A DNA stretch of 6,102 nt from Cyanobacteriota bacterium (GTDB lineage: Bacteria > Cyanobacteriota > Cyanobacteriia > Phormidesmidales > Phormidesmidaceae): assembly GCA_027619675.1 (NCBI GenBank), contig JAQCHG010000117.1, positions 1 through 6,102 on the forward strand. The letters run 5' to 3'. Both the position numbers and the translations under genes were made by a program. The stretch's first letter is position 1. Every line of letters begins with the position of its first letter. The notes under the pieces are model-generated. The model saw nothing but the letters and a program-made list of their open reading frames with translations. It did no database searches and was not told the origin of the DNA. Positions 1 through 6,102 of this stretch are shown here, piece after piece.

Positions 1-2149
1 TCGCCTCCGGAGGGGCCACCGCCACCACCTGCACCGCCGCCGCCTTCAGCTCCGGCTGTAGAGAAATGGGGCAATATTCCGCATGGGTGACCGCATTGCA
101 CTCCGCCCCATCCGCCCAGAGAAAGCCCCAGTGCATGGGCATAAACACCACCCCCTTGCGAATGTACTGGGTCGCCAACACCTGCACCCGTATGGAACCG
201 CGCCGCGACGTGACCTCCACCCAGTCCCCCGTCTGCACCCGCAGGTGCTGGGCATCGATCGGGTGCATTTCCAACTGGGGGATGGGGTGTAGATTGCGGG
301 TTTTCTCAATGCGTCCGGTGCGGGTTTGGGTGTGCCAGTGGCCGTAGAGCCGCCCCGTGGTGAGAATGAAGGGATAGGCCGGGTCCGGCGGTTCCGCCAA
401 GCCCCGCTCATGGAACGCCGCAAACCGGGCGCGACCATTGGGCGTCGGGAAAATCAGGTTCTCGTACAGCCGCTTGTCGTGCTTCTCTGAGGCGGTGTCA
501 TCCGTCTCGTGCAGGGGGCAGGGCCACTGGATGGGGCCTTCAGCGGCGAGGCGATCGTGGCTCAGCCCCGCCATGTCGCACACCCGCCCCCGCGTCAGTT
601 GCACAAACTCGCGGTACACCGCCGCCGAATTCTCAAACCTGAACTGGGCCTCAAAGCCCAGACCCCGCCCCACCGCCGCAAAGATCTCCCAGTCCGCCCG
701 CGCCTCCCCCGGTGCCGCACGGAAGGCGGGGCATAGGGTGACAGTGCGCTCGGAGTTGGTCATCACCCCGGTTTTTTCTCCCCAGGGGGCGGCGGGCAGC
801 AGCACATGGGCATAGTCCGCCGTTTCCGTCGGGTAGTAGGCATCTTGGTAAACCGTGAAGGGGGACGCCGCCAAAGCCGCCTTAGTACGCTCAATATCCG
901 GCATACTGACGGCGGGGTTCGTGGCCGCGATCCACAGCAGCCCCACCTGGCCCTGCTCCAGCCCCACCATCATTTCCCAGGCCGACAGGCCGGGCTCCGG
1001 CGCAATGGTGCCCGGCGGCAGGCCCCAAGCGGTTTCCACCTCCCGGCGGTGGTCGGCATTTTTCACCAGGCGATAGCCAGGGAGGATGTGGGCCAAGCCC
1101 CCCGCCTCCCGACCCCCCATGGCGTTGGGCTGCCCCGTGAGGGAAAACGGCCCCGCCCCCGCCTTGCCGATTTGCCCCGTCATCAGGTGCAGGTTGATCA
1201 GGGTGCGGGCCTTGGCGGTGCCTTCGCTGGACTGGTTGATGCCCATGGACCACAGGGACAGCACCCGCTTCGATAGACCCCAGCAGCGGGCCGCTTCCTC
1301 CAAATCTTTGACCGCAATACCGCAGAGGTCCGCCACCCGCTCCGGCGGATAGTGGCTGAGGATTTGGGCGTAGTCCCGAAAGCCCTGGGTGCAGTCATCC
1401 ATAAACACGGCGTCGATCCAGCGCTGGCGCAGCAGGATGTGGGCGATGCCGTTGAGCAGGGTGATGTCGGTGCCGGGGCGAATTTGCAGATGCAGATCGG
1501 CGTCCTTGGCGGTGGCGGTGCGGCGGGGGTCCACCACAATCAGCTTCACCTTGCCCTTTTTCTTGCGGTGGTATTTCCGCAGGCGGTTGTAGACGATGGG
1601 GTGACACTCCGCCGTGTTGGTGCCGATGAGGAAGGCGCAGTCGGTCTGCTCCAGATCGGCGTAGCAGCAGGGGGGGCCATCGGAACCCAGGCTCTGGGTG
1701 TAGGCGGCCACCGCTGAGGACATGCAGAGGCGGGAGTTGGCGTCGAAATTGTTGGTGCCCAGGCAGCCTTTCAACAGTTTCTGGGCGGTGTAGTAATCTT
1801 CTGTCTGCAACTGGCCAGAGCCGTACATGCAGAGGGCTTGGGGGCCTGAGTCCGCCAGCACCGTGCGGATGCGATCGCAGATCCGCGCGATCGCGTCTTC
1901 CCAACTCACCCGCCGAAAGGGTTCATCCAGGCGATCGCGCATCATCGGGTAGAGCAGGCGATTTTTGTCCATCGCCTCCGCCACCGTCGCCCCCTTCACA
2001 CACACCATGCCCTGGCTAGAGGGATGGGCGCGATCGCCCCGCACCAGCCAAGCGGGGTCCGTGGGCTGCTGGGCCTTGCGGTTGGGCTGCACCTCAAGAC
2101 CACAGCCCACCCCGCAGTAGGGACATAGGGTTCGATGGAAATCCGCCAT
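1..2149 (-). CDS. narB: Ferredoxin-dependent assimilatory nitrate reductase NarB (3' end cut by the window edge)
   Basis: Cytoplasmic molybdoenzyme that reduces nitrate to nitrite with electrons from reduced ferredoxin or flavodoxin, the first reductive step of nitrate assimilation. The frame is open from ATG at 2149 to the left edge, 716 codons without a stop; cyanobacterial NarB is about 730 residues, so little is missing. The N-terminus carries the [4Fe-4S] motif C9-x2-C12-x3-C16 ... C50-VKG. The Mo-bis-MGD core follows, with the probable Mo ligand C142 in NSRLCMSS and the nearby GTNTAE and VDPRRT segments. The last ~130 residues are the molybdopterin-dinucleotide-binding domain ([42 protein letters not shown]). 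There is a single Fe-S cluster and no FAD or NADH domain, as in the ferredoxin-dependent cyanobacterial type. No signal peptide is visible, which argues against periplasmic NapA. No clear Shine-Dalgarno precedes the ATG. It is the third gene of the operon, 140 bases after nrtP. Confidence 0.96.
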   Translation of the reverse strand, partial: MADFHRTLCPYCGVGCGLEVQPNRKAQQPTDPAWLVRGDRAHPSSQGMVCVKGATVAEAMDKNRLLYPMMRDRLDEPFRRVSWEDAIARICDRIRTVLADSGPQALCMYGSGQLQTEDYYTAQKLLKGCLGTNNFDANSRLCMSSAVAAYTQSLGSDGPPCCYADLEQTDCAFLIGTNTAECHPIVYNRLRKYHRKKKGKVKLIVVDPRRTATAKDADLHLQIRPGTDITLLNGIAHILLRQRWIDAVFMDDCTQGFRDYAQILSHYPPERVADLCGIAVKDLEEAARCWGLSKRVLSLWSMGINQSSEGTAKARTLINLHLMTGQIGKAGAGPFSLTGQPNAMGGREAGGLAHILPGYRLVKNADHRREVETAWGLPPGTIAPEPGLSAWEMMVGLEQGQVGLLWIAATNPAVSMPDIERTKAALAASPFTVYQDAYYPTETADYAHVLLPAAPWGEKTGVMTNSERTVTLCPAFRAAPGEARADWEIFAAVGRGLGFEAQFRFENSAAVYREFVQLTRGRVCDMAGLSHDRLAAEGPIQWPCPLHETDDTASEKHDKRLYENLIFPTPNGRARFAAFHERGLAEPPDPAYPFILTTGRLYGHWHTQTRTGRIEKTRNLHPIPQLEMHPIDAQHLRVQTGDWVEVTSRRGSIRVQVLATQYIRKGVVFMPMHWGFLWADGAECNAVTHAEYCPISLQPELKAAAVQVVAVAPPEA
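1871..2037. repeat. Cluster of four HIP1 octamers within narB
   Basis: GCGATCGC, the highly iterated palindrome of many cyanobacterial genomes, occurs at 1871-1878, 1887-1894, 1931-1938 and 2030-2037, all in the N-terminal coding part of narB. Three further copies lie at 3341-3348 (nrtP), 4101-4108 and 4391-4398 (nirA). Seven copies in 6.1 kb is far above chance and supports a cyanobacterial source. Confidence 0.9.
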
Positions 2150-2199
2150 GGTTTATTGAGCTATCAGCGGGTCGTAAACGCTTTCTAGGGAGCTGACAG

Positions 2200-2214
2200 C
2201 CCCCAAATTGGGGG
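2200..2214. repeat. Short GC-rich inverted repeat in the narB leader
   Basis: CCCCC (2200-2204) and GGGGG (2210-2214) flank AAATT; the AA/TT next to the arms would extend the symmetry in DNA. It lies about 50 bases upstream of the narB start. C5-AAATT-G5-like palindromes are frequent between cyanobacterial genes. No function can be assigned. Confidence 0.4.
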
Positions 2215-2243
2215 GAGCAAAAATTGGCGCGGGTTCACTAGGT

Positions 2244-2278
2244 CCGGTTGGGTGAAGCGAACGTTTCACCCAACCCGG
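2244..2278. repeat. Strong palindrome between nrtP and narB
   Basis: GGTTGGGTGAA (2246-2256) pairs perfectly with TTCACCCAACC (2265-2275) around the eight-base loop GCGAACGT. CC/GG at the outer ends can extend the stem past one bulged C. It begins 11 bases after the nrtP stop. Hairpins with GTTGGGT/ACCCAAC arms are, as I recall, common dispersed repeats in cyanobacterial genomes, so this may be a REP-like copy. No T run follows on the minus strand, which argues against a simple terminator. Confidence 0.7.
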
Positions 2279-2289
2279 TACCGTGTCCC

Positions 2290-3894
2290 CTAGCTCTCTA
2301 GGACGGAACCCACCAGGGCGGGCTCAGACGGTGCCCCATTGGGGTCTTCCCCCTCGTGGAAGTCGGCGAAGGATCCCTTCGGTTCCTCCAGCATGAAGAA
2401 GCAGAGGAAGGCCACAATCAGCGAGGTCACCCCCAGCAGTTGGAAGAAGATGACGTTACTGCGATCGAGGATGGCCGGAGCTGGATCGGCCCCACCCCCC
2501 AACCACATGGGCAACAGGCTAAAGATGGTCAGGTAGGCCACCGCCCCGACGTTGCCGTAGGCCCCGACATTCCCCGCCACTTGGCCCGTAATCCGCCGCT
2601 TCACCAAGGGCACCAGGGCAAAGGTGGAGCCTTCCCCAGCCTGCACAAAGAAGGAACAGGTCATGGTCATCACCACCGCCAGGGCCACCATCACCCCAGC
2701 GGGCAGACCCAAACCATCCCGCAGGGAGGGGATGCTGCTCATCACCAGGTAGCCAATGCCCATGCCCAGGGTGAGGATGGCCATGGTGGCCTTGCGGCTG
2801 CCGAGACGGTCAGAAATCAACCCCCCACCGGGACGGGCCACCAAGTTCACGAAGGCGTAGCTTGCCCCCAGGGTGCCAGCCAGGGCCTTGGGCAGCCCAA
2901 ATGTTCCCTCAAAGAAGGCGGGTAGAATGGACACCACCGCCAGCTCTGAACCGAAATTGACAATGTAGGTCAGTTCTAGAATCGCCACCTGCTTGAACTT
3001 GTAGCGGTCCTCCGGGGCGTAGCGCTTGCGGCCCGCCAACAGATCCTTGTTCACGCTCCAGCAGTTGTAGGCTTGGAAGCCGTAGAGCCCCAACAGGGCA
3101 ACGATGGCCACGGTGAAGCCGGTGGCGTTGAGGAAGCCCACCTTCTGCAAGCGCCAAGCCAGCACCATCAAAATCAGGGTGAGGGGCACATTCATCACCA
3201 TCAGCAACCAAAAGTCGCGGACGCTGGTGACCTCAATGCCTCGGCTGCTGGCGGGACGCTGGTACACCTTGCCAGGGGGGGTGTCCTGCACATTCAGGTA
3301 ATAGATCACCCCGTAGATGGCGGCAATGATGCCCGTGGCGGCGATCGCCATGCGCCAGTTCAACACATCCCCCGTGGCCAGTTCAAAGGCACCGGGGAAG
3401 AAGCCCAGGGCACCCGCCACCACCACCAAGGTGAGGGCAGAAAAGGCGGAACCAAAGTTCCCCCAGCCGCCGTAGATGCCTTCCGCCAAACCAATTTCCT
3501 TGGGGGGAAACCATTCGGCAGTCATGCGGATGCCGATGACAAAGCCCGCACCGACAATCCCCATCAGCAACCGCCCCAACACCAGTTGGTTAAAGTCCTG
3601 GGCGGTGGCAAAGATTAAACAGGGAATGGCGGCATAAACCAGCAGGACAGAATAGGTCAAGCGGGGACCGTACTTGTCCAGCAACATGCCGATGATGATG
3701 CGGGCCGGTACCGTGAGGGCCACATTACAGAGGGCCAACGTGCCCATTTGACCGGGCTGTAAACCAAACTGCTCCTTAATGGTGGTAGCCAAGGGGGGCA
3801 GGTTAAACCACACGACAAAGGTTAGAAAAAAGGCAAACCATGTCATGTGGAGAATCTTGTAGCGTCCCTTAAAGGACCACATCTCTCCGAGCAT
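2290..3894 (-). CDS. nrtP: Nitrate/nitrite permease NrtP (MFS, NarK/NNP family)
   Basis: Plasma-membrane transporter of the nitrate-nitrite porter (NNP) branch of the major facilitator superfamily, expected to import nitrate and nitrite for the two flanking reductases. The 534-residue protein is rich in hydrophobic segments, compatible with 12 membrane helices, and has hydrophilic ends. Visible motifs: the MFS loop 2-3 signature GMLLDKYGPR (69-78); the NNP glycine motifs GIYGGWGNFGSA (139-150) and GNVGAYGNVGA (441-451); and RPGGGLISDRLGSRK (354-368). R65 in helix 2 and R354 in helix 8 sit where NNP proteins have their two substrate-binding arginines (placement inferred from motif context, not from an alignment). 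The C-terminal ~30 residues are acidic and soluble. The start is supported by an AGGAG ribosome site ten bases upstream. The gene lies between nirA and narB on the same strand. The alternative symbol napA is used in some cyanobacteria for the same permease. Confidence 0.96.
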   Translation of the reverse strand: MLGEMWSFKGRYKILHMTWFAFFLTFVVWFNLPPLATTIKEQFGLQPGQMGTLALCNVALTVPARIIIGMLLDKYGPRLTYSVLLVYAAIPCLIFATAQDFNQLVLGRLLMGIVGAGFVIGIRMTAEWFPPKEIGLAEGIYGGWGNFGSAFSALTLVVVAGALGFFPGAFELATGDVLNWRMAIAATGIIAAIYGVIYYLNVQDTPPGKVYQRPASSRGIEVTSVRDFWLLMVMNVPLTLILMVLAWRLQKVGFLNATGFTVAIVALLGLYGFQAYNCWSVNKDLLAGRKRYAPEDRYKFKQVAILELTYIVNFGSELAVVSILPAFFEGTFGLPKALAGTLGASYAFVNLVARPGGGLISDRLGSRKATMAILTLGMGIGYLVMSSIPSLRDGLGLPAGVMVALAVVMTMTCSFFVQAGEGSTFALVPLVKRRITGQVAGNVGAYGNVGAVAYLTIFSLLPMWLGGGADPAPAILDRSNVIFFQLLGVTSLIVAFLCFFMLEEPKGSFADFHEGEDPNGAPSEPALVGSVLES

Positions 3895-3904
3895 CTGTGC
3901 TACT

Positions 3905-3909
3905 CTCCT
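3905..3909 (-). promoter_or_regulatory. Ribosome binding site of nrtP
   Basis: AGGAG on the minus strand, ten bases before the nrtP ATG at 3894. It supports this start over the internal ATGs at codons 5 and 17. Confidence 0.75.
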
Positions 3910-3929
3910 AGTGAAACCAAGAAACGATG

Positions 3930-3966
3930 AAACCCTTTGTGCATCAGCACTGTGGGTTTTTTCTCT
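3930..3966 (+). terminator. Terminator-like hairpin in the nirA-nrtP gap, plus orientation
   Basis: On the plus strand AAACCC (3930-3935) pairs with GGGTTT (3954-3959) around an inner GTGC-ATCA-GCAC stem (3939-3950), separated by a 3x3 internal loop. The T-rich run TTTTTTCTCTTTT follows. This has the form of a rho-independent terminator for plus-strand transcription, antisense to the operon; no plus-strand gene in the window would use it. In the operon's direction the T run precedes the stem, so it should not terminate sense transcripts. Confidence 0.35.
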
Positions 3967-3977
3967 TTTAACAATTA

Positions 3978-4007
3978 CCCCCAGTCAAAACCCTTCACCA
4001 CTGGGGG
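3978..4007. repeat. Inverted repeat between nirA and nrtP
   Basis: CCCCCAGT (3978-3985) and ACTGGGGG (4000-4007) form a perfect, GC-rich 8-bp stem with a 14-base loop. It lies between the nirA-proximal hairpin and the nrtP leader. No T run follows on the minus strand, so full termination of the operon here seems unlikely. Confidence 0.55.
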
Positions 4008-4019
4008 CATTCTTCTGGG

Positions 4020-4039
4020 CTGGGGTGCTCATACCCCAG
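4020..4039. repeat. Inverted repeat just after nirA
   Basis: CTGGGGT (4020-4026) and ACCCCAG (4033-4039) form a perfect 7-bp stem with a six-base loop, starting 11 bases past the nirA stop. In the minus direction it is not followed by a T run, so it is not a classic terminator. It may protect the nirA 3' end or mark an mRNA processing point. A role is inferred only from position. Confidence 0.55.
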
Positions 4040-4050
4040 ACCGAAGCCGA

Positions 4051-5649
4051 TTACGGGATCGCTGTCACCGTGCCAGGACCATGGCCGTTGTGGTCCCCTA
4101 GCGATCGCGGTTGAGCGCCAAAATGGGCGATCAACAGATCCGTCAAAACTTTAGGCAGGTCATCGCAGGCCACCCCCTTCTGCACACAGGTGCCCAACTG
4201 GGCCTCTTTGCCCACCTTGCCCCCCATGTAGATATCCACCCCTTCCACCGCTTTGCCCTCCTTGCGGACCTTGGTGCCCATCAAGCCGATGTCCGCCACC
4301 TGGGGCTGACCGCAGGAATTGGGGCATCCGGTCCAGTGGATACGCACCGCCTGGGGTAGGGTCAATTGGGTATCCAACTGGCGGGCCAGGGCGATCGCCC
4401 GCTGCTTTGTCTCCACCAGGGCAAAGTTGCAGAATTGCGCCCCCGTGCAGGACACCAGCGATCGGGTCAACGCACTGGGCTGAATGGAAAAGGTTTGCAG
4501 CAGGGGTTCCTGCAAAAACGCCCCCAGGCGGGAATCGGGGATGTGGGGAATGATCACATTCTGCTCCACCGTCAGCCGCAGTTCCCCGTCGCCATAGACC
4601 TCCGCCAACCGGGCCAGGTCCAGCATTTGCCCCGCCGTCAACCGACCCACGGGGACATGCAGCCCGACAAAATTGAGCCCCTGCTGCTTCTGGGGATGCA
4701 CCCCAATATGGTCCCGCTTATCCCAATCCAGCTCATCCTTAGGGGCTGCGGTCAGCAAATCCCGCCCCAAGGCCGCCACCACCGCCTGACGAAAGCGATC
4801 TAACCCCCATTCATCAATCAGCCACATCAGCCGCGCCTTTTGGCGGTTGGCCCGCAGCCCGTGATCCCGGTACACCTCTAAAATGGCGCGGCACAGGGCC
4901 ACCACCGTTTCATCCGGCGGCACCCAGCCATCGAGGGGAATCGCCGCCTCACACCGCCGGGCGGAGAAAAAGCCCCCCACCAACACGTTGAACCCCAACT
5001 GCCCCTCACGGTAGGCGGGCACAAAGGCCACGTCGTTGATCTCCGCATGGACCGAGTTGTCGCGGCCCCCTTCGATCGCAATGTTGAACTTGCGGGGCAG
5101 GTTGGTGAACGCAGCATTGCCCTGACCATTGCCCGTGATCATGTCCTGCACCAGGCGGATCAAACCGCGAGTGTCGATCAATTCATGGGCGTCAATGCCA
5201 GCGACGGGGGACCCGGTAATGTTGCGCACATTGTCCATACCGGACTGCACTGACGTTAGCCCCACCGCCTCAAAGCGACGAAAAATATCGGGAATATCTT
5301 CTAAATGGATACCGCGCAACTGCAAATTTTGGCGGGTGGTAATGTCGGCGCTGCCATCCTCGCCATAGCGCTTCACCACCTCCGCCAGCACCCGCATTTT
5401 TTGACTAGACAAAATGCCGTTCGGTACCCGCATCCGCAGCATAAACTTGCCTGGGGTAACGGGACGGAAAAAGATTCCTAGCCACTTTAATCGCTGGTTT
5501 AAATCCGTTTCATCCACCGCCTCCCAGCCCATGGCTGCGAACCGATCGAGATCCGCCTTGACTGCCAGACCGTCCTTCTCAGCCTTGAATTTCTCAAATT
5601 TATTGAGTTTTTGTGCAGACTTGGGAGCTGTACCAACCACGGCAATCAC
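4051..5649 (-). CDS. nirA: Ferredoxin-nitrite reductase NirA
   Basis: Cytoplasmic siroheme/[4Fe-4S] enzyme that reduces nitrite to ammonium with six electrons from ferredoxin. Two nitrite/sulfite-reductase ferredoxin-like half-domains (about 55-120 and 320-385) alternate with siroheme/4Fe-4S domains. The cofactor ligands are C401-x5-C407 (CTGAQFC) and C442-x3-C446 (CPNSC); the latter C is the expected bridge to siroheme. ITTRQNLQLRG (103-113) and RNITGSP (142-148) are typical of the family. The length of 532 residues is close to ordinary cyanobacterial NirA (about 510), and there is no C-terminal [2Fe-2S] ferredoxin extension such as the one reported in Plectonema. The start codon listed is GTG at 5649. 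A second in-frame GTG at 5640 has the better ribosome site and may be the true start. An in-frame TAG lies upstream, so no longer form exists. It is the first gene of the operon, behind the NtcA-type promoter. Confidence 0.97.
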   Translation of the reverse strand: MIAVVGTAPKSAQKLNKFEKFKAEKDGLAVKADLDRFAAMGWEAVDETDLNQRLKWLGIFFRPVTPGKFMLRMRVPNGILSSQKMRVLAEVVKRYGEDGSADITTRQNLQLRGIHLEDIPDIFRRFEAVGLTSVQSGMDNVRNITGSPVAGIDAHELIDTRGLIRLVQDMITGNGQGNAAFTNLPRKFNIAIEGGRDNSVHAEINDVAFVPAYREGQLGFNVLVGGFFSARRCEAAIPLDGWVPPDETVVALCRAILEVYRDHGLRANRQKARLMWLIDEWGLDRFRQAVVAALGRDLLTAAPKDELDWDKRDHIGVHPQKQQGLNFVGLHVPVGRLTAGQMLDLARLAEVYGDGELRLTVEQNVIIPHIPDSRLGAFLQEPLLQTFSIQPSALTRSLVSCTGAQFCNFALVETKQRAIALARQLDTQLTLPQAVRIHWTGCPNSCGQPQVADIGLMGTKVRKEGKAVEGVDIYMGGKVGKEAQLGTCVQKGVACDDLPKVLTDLLIAHFGAQPRSLGDHNGHGPGTVTAIP

Positions 5650-5651
5650 CT
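5646..5651 (-). promoter_or_regulatory. Ribosome binding site favouring the second GTG of nirA
   Basis: On the minus strand AGGTGA (AGGTGAT with the next base) matches the 16S anti-Shine-Dalgarno region. It sits five bases before the GTG at 5640, equivalent to about eight bases from the usual AGGAGG register. The site overlaps the first candidate GTG at 5649, which itself has only a weak AGG three bases upstream. This suggests that translation starts at 5640, giving an N-terminus MVGTAPKSAQ and a protein of 529 residues. The inference comes from base pairing only. Confidence 0.5.
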
Positions 5652-5851
5652 GCCTAACAGCATTTTTAACCTTGTCTTCAGAGCCCTATCTAACTTTTGA
5701 GGAAAGGGGCTAAAGACGCCATCGGATTCCAAGAAATGGGGGTAAGTACAGCGAGAAAAAATCACCGTTCCTGAAGCACCCACCCCAACACTTTCCTAAG
5801 GGACGTGCTGCCTGCCATGGGAATTTTTGACCCCTCAGCACAGCGCGATTG
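5650..5851 (-). other. Untranslated leader of the nirA operon (inferred)
   Basis: About 200 bases separate the inferred transcription start from nirA. The stretch holds no long ORF and no obvious rho-independent terminator. On the minus strand it contains three very short ATG-initiated ORFs: 5762-5818 (18 codons), one of 10 codons, and one of 5 codons whose TGA overlaps the first nirA GTG. None has a strong ribosome site. The leader is long for such an operon; whether it regulates anything is unknown. Confidence 0.45.
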
Positions 5852-5857
5852 GGCATC

Positions 5858-5863
5858 ACCGTA
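5858..5863 (-). promoter_or_regulatory. -10 element of the nirA operon promoter
   Basis: TACGGT on the minus strand fits the TAN3T form of NtcA-dependent promoters and lies 23 bases downstream of the NtcA box. It implies transcription starting near 5850-5852, with the NtcA box centred about 42 bases upstream. The hexamer itself is weak, as expected for an activator-dependent promoter. The start site is inferred, not shown. Confidence 0.65.
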
Positions 5864-5886
5864 GCCCGCTCCCTGGAGGGCATTTT

Positions 5887-5900
5887 GTATCTACAAATAC
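5887..5900 (-). promoter_or_regulatory. NtcA-binding site of the nirA operon promoter
   Basis: GTATCTACAAATAC on the plus strand is a perfect GTA-N8-TAC palindrome, the consensus for NtcA, the CRP-family global nitrogen regulator of cyanobacteria that responds to 2-oxoglutarate. On the minus strand it is followed, after 23 bases, by a TAN3T -10 element, the usual geometry of an NtcA-activated promoter in which the box replaces the -35. Its position just upstream of a nitrate-assimilation operon makes chance unlikely. It predicts induction when ammonium is scarce. Confidence 0.88.
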
Positions 5901-5916
5901 TAAATGCTGTCTGTCA

Positions 5917-5929
5917 TGCAGATGATGCA
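5917..5929 (-). promoter_or_regulatory. Probable NtcB (LysR-type) binding site
   Basis: TGCA-GATGA-TGCA is an exact TGCA-N5-TGCA inverted repeat (also T-N11-A, the general LysR half-site rule), and the symmetry extends to ATGCA-N5-TGCAT (5916-5930). From memory, this is the motif described for NtcB, the nitrite-responsive activator of the nirA operon in Synechococcus PCC 7942. It lies 16 bases upstream of the NtcA box, centred about 72 bases before the inferred transcription start, a normal place for a LysR activator. The ntcB gene itself is not in the window. Confidence 0.7.
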
Positions 5930-5930
5930 T

Positions 5931-6102
5931 TGACGCAATTCCAGATCTGCATATGCCCACGGACACACCGCGCTCCTCTATCCCCCCGCTCCCTCGTCTG
6001 TAACCGTCCCAGAAACTACGCTGGCTGAGCGGAGTCGTATGCCTTTCAGGTAGGCTCTGCCCGCGCAAAGCATCTCCAGCCAGATCTCCCGGAACCGTCC
6101 CC
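5931..6102. other. Upstream intergenic DNA with no supported gene
   Basis: Beyond the NtcB-like site I find no convincing coding region on either strand. The plus-strand ATGs are followed by stops within about 16 codons. The one longer minus-strand frame (5856-6068) runs straight through the promoter elements and resembles no known protein. The last bases could be the far 5' region of a neighbouring gene outside the window. No second NtcA box is visible here. Confidence 0.5.

Noticed and set aside
1395..1904. Minus-strand ORF of 169 codons overlapping narB in another frame
   Set aside because: The narB frame here encodes the conserved Mo-ligand region (C142) and continues unbroken from 2149 to base 1, so the other frame is a shadow and there is no frameshift in narB.
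2356..2925. Long plus-strand ORF of 189 codons inside nrtP
   Set aside because: Histidine-, glutamine- and glycine-rich shadow of the GC-rich nrtP gene; NrtP itself is clearly the coding frame. Other plus-strand ORFs in nirA, nrtP and narB fall for the same reason.
5741..5750. GGTAAGTACA as a second NtcA or palindromic site in the leader
   Set aside because: The half-sites are not spaced as GTA-N8-TAC, and no -10 element stands at the right distance.
5926..5937. TGCATTGACGCA as a second NtcB site overlapping the first
   Set aside because: The spacer is four bases, not five, and one arm has a mismatch.
5856..6068. Minus-strand ORF of 70 codons upstream of nirA
   Set aside because: It overlaps the NtcB-like site, the NtcA box and the -10 element, lacks a ribosome site and resembles no known protein.
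1..6102. CRISPR array, tRNA/rRNA genes, transposase or a novel defence or biosynthetic system
   Set aside because: No direct-repeat array, RNA gene fold, transposase reading frame or unexplained conserved protein was seen; the coding space is fully used by nirA, nrtP and narB.

Overview
The window is a cyanobacterial nitrate-assimilation operon, read entirely from the minus strand in the order nirA - nrtP - narB. The cyanobacterial assignment rests on three points: the gene content (ferredoxin-type nitrite reductase, single-subunit ferredoxin-type nitrate reductase NarB and the NrtP permease), an NtcA-type promoter, and seven copies of the HIP1 octamer GCGATCGC in 6.1 kb. The DNA is GC-rich. 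NrtP in place of the ABC transporter NrtABCD fits marine and some filamentous or Leptolyngbya-like lineages, but I cannot name the genus from this sequence.

Layout from high to low coordinates (direction of transcription): 5931-6102 is upstream DNA with no convincing gene. At 5858-5929 there is a compact control region: a LysR-type TGCA-N5-TGCA site matching the NtcB motif, then a perfect NtcA box GTA-N8-TAC, then a TAN3T -10 element 23 bases further on. A leader of roughly 200 bases containing three tiny ORFs runs to nirA (4051-5649, or from 5640). A 156-base gap with three inverted repeats separates nirA from nrtP (2290-3894). A 140-base gap with a strong 11-bp palindrome separates nrtP from narB, which starts at 2149 and runs off the left edge with 716 codons visible, probably only a few short of its stop.

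The three proteins form one pathway. NrtP brings nitrate (and nitrite) across the plasma membrane, NarB reduces nitrate to nitrite with two electrons from ferredoxin, and NirA reduces nitrite to ammonium with six electrons from ferredoxin for the GS-GOGAT cycle. The promoter predicts activation under nitrogen limitation (NtcA, 2-oxoglutarate) with a nitrite-responsive boost (NtcB).

I see no sign of a previously undescribed system: no mobile element, CRISPR array, RNA gene or unknown protein. The points that deserve a second look are regulatory: the long leader with mini-ORFs, the uncertain nirA start, and the intergenic hairpins.
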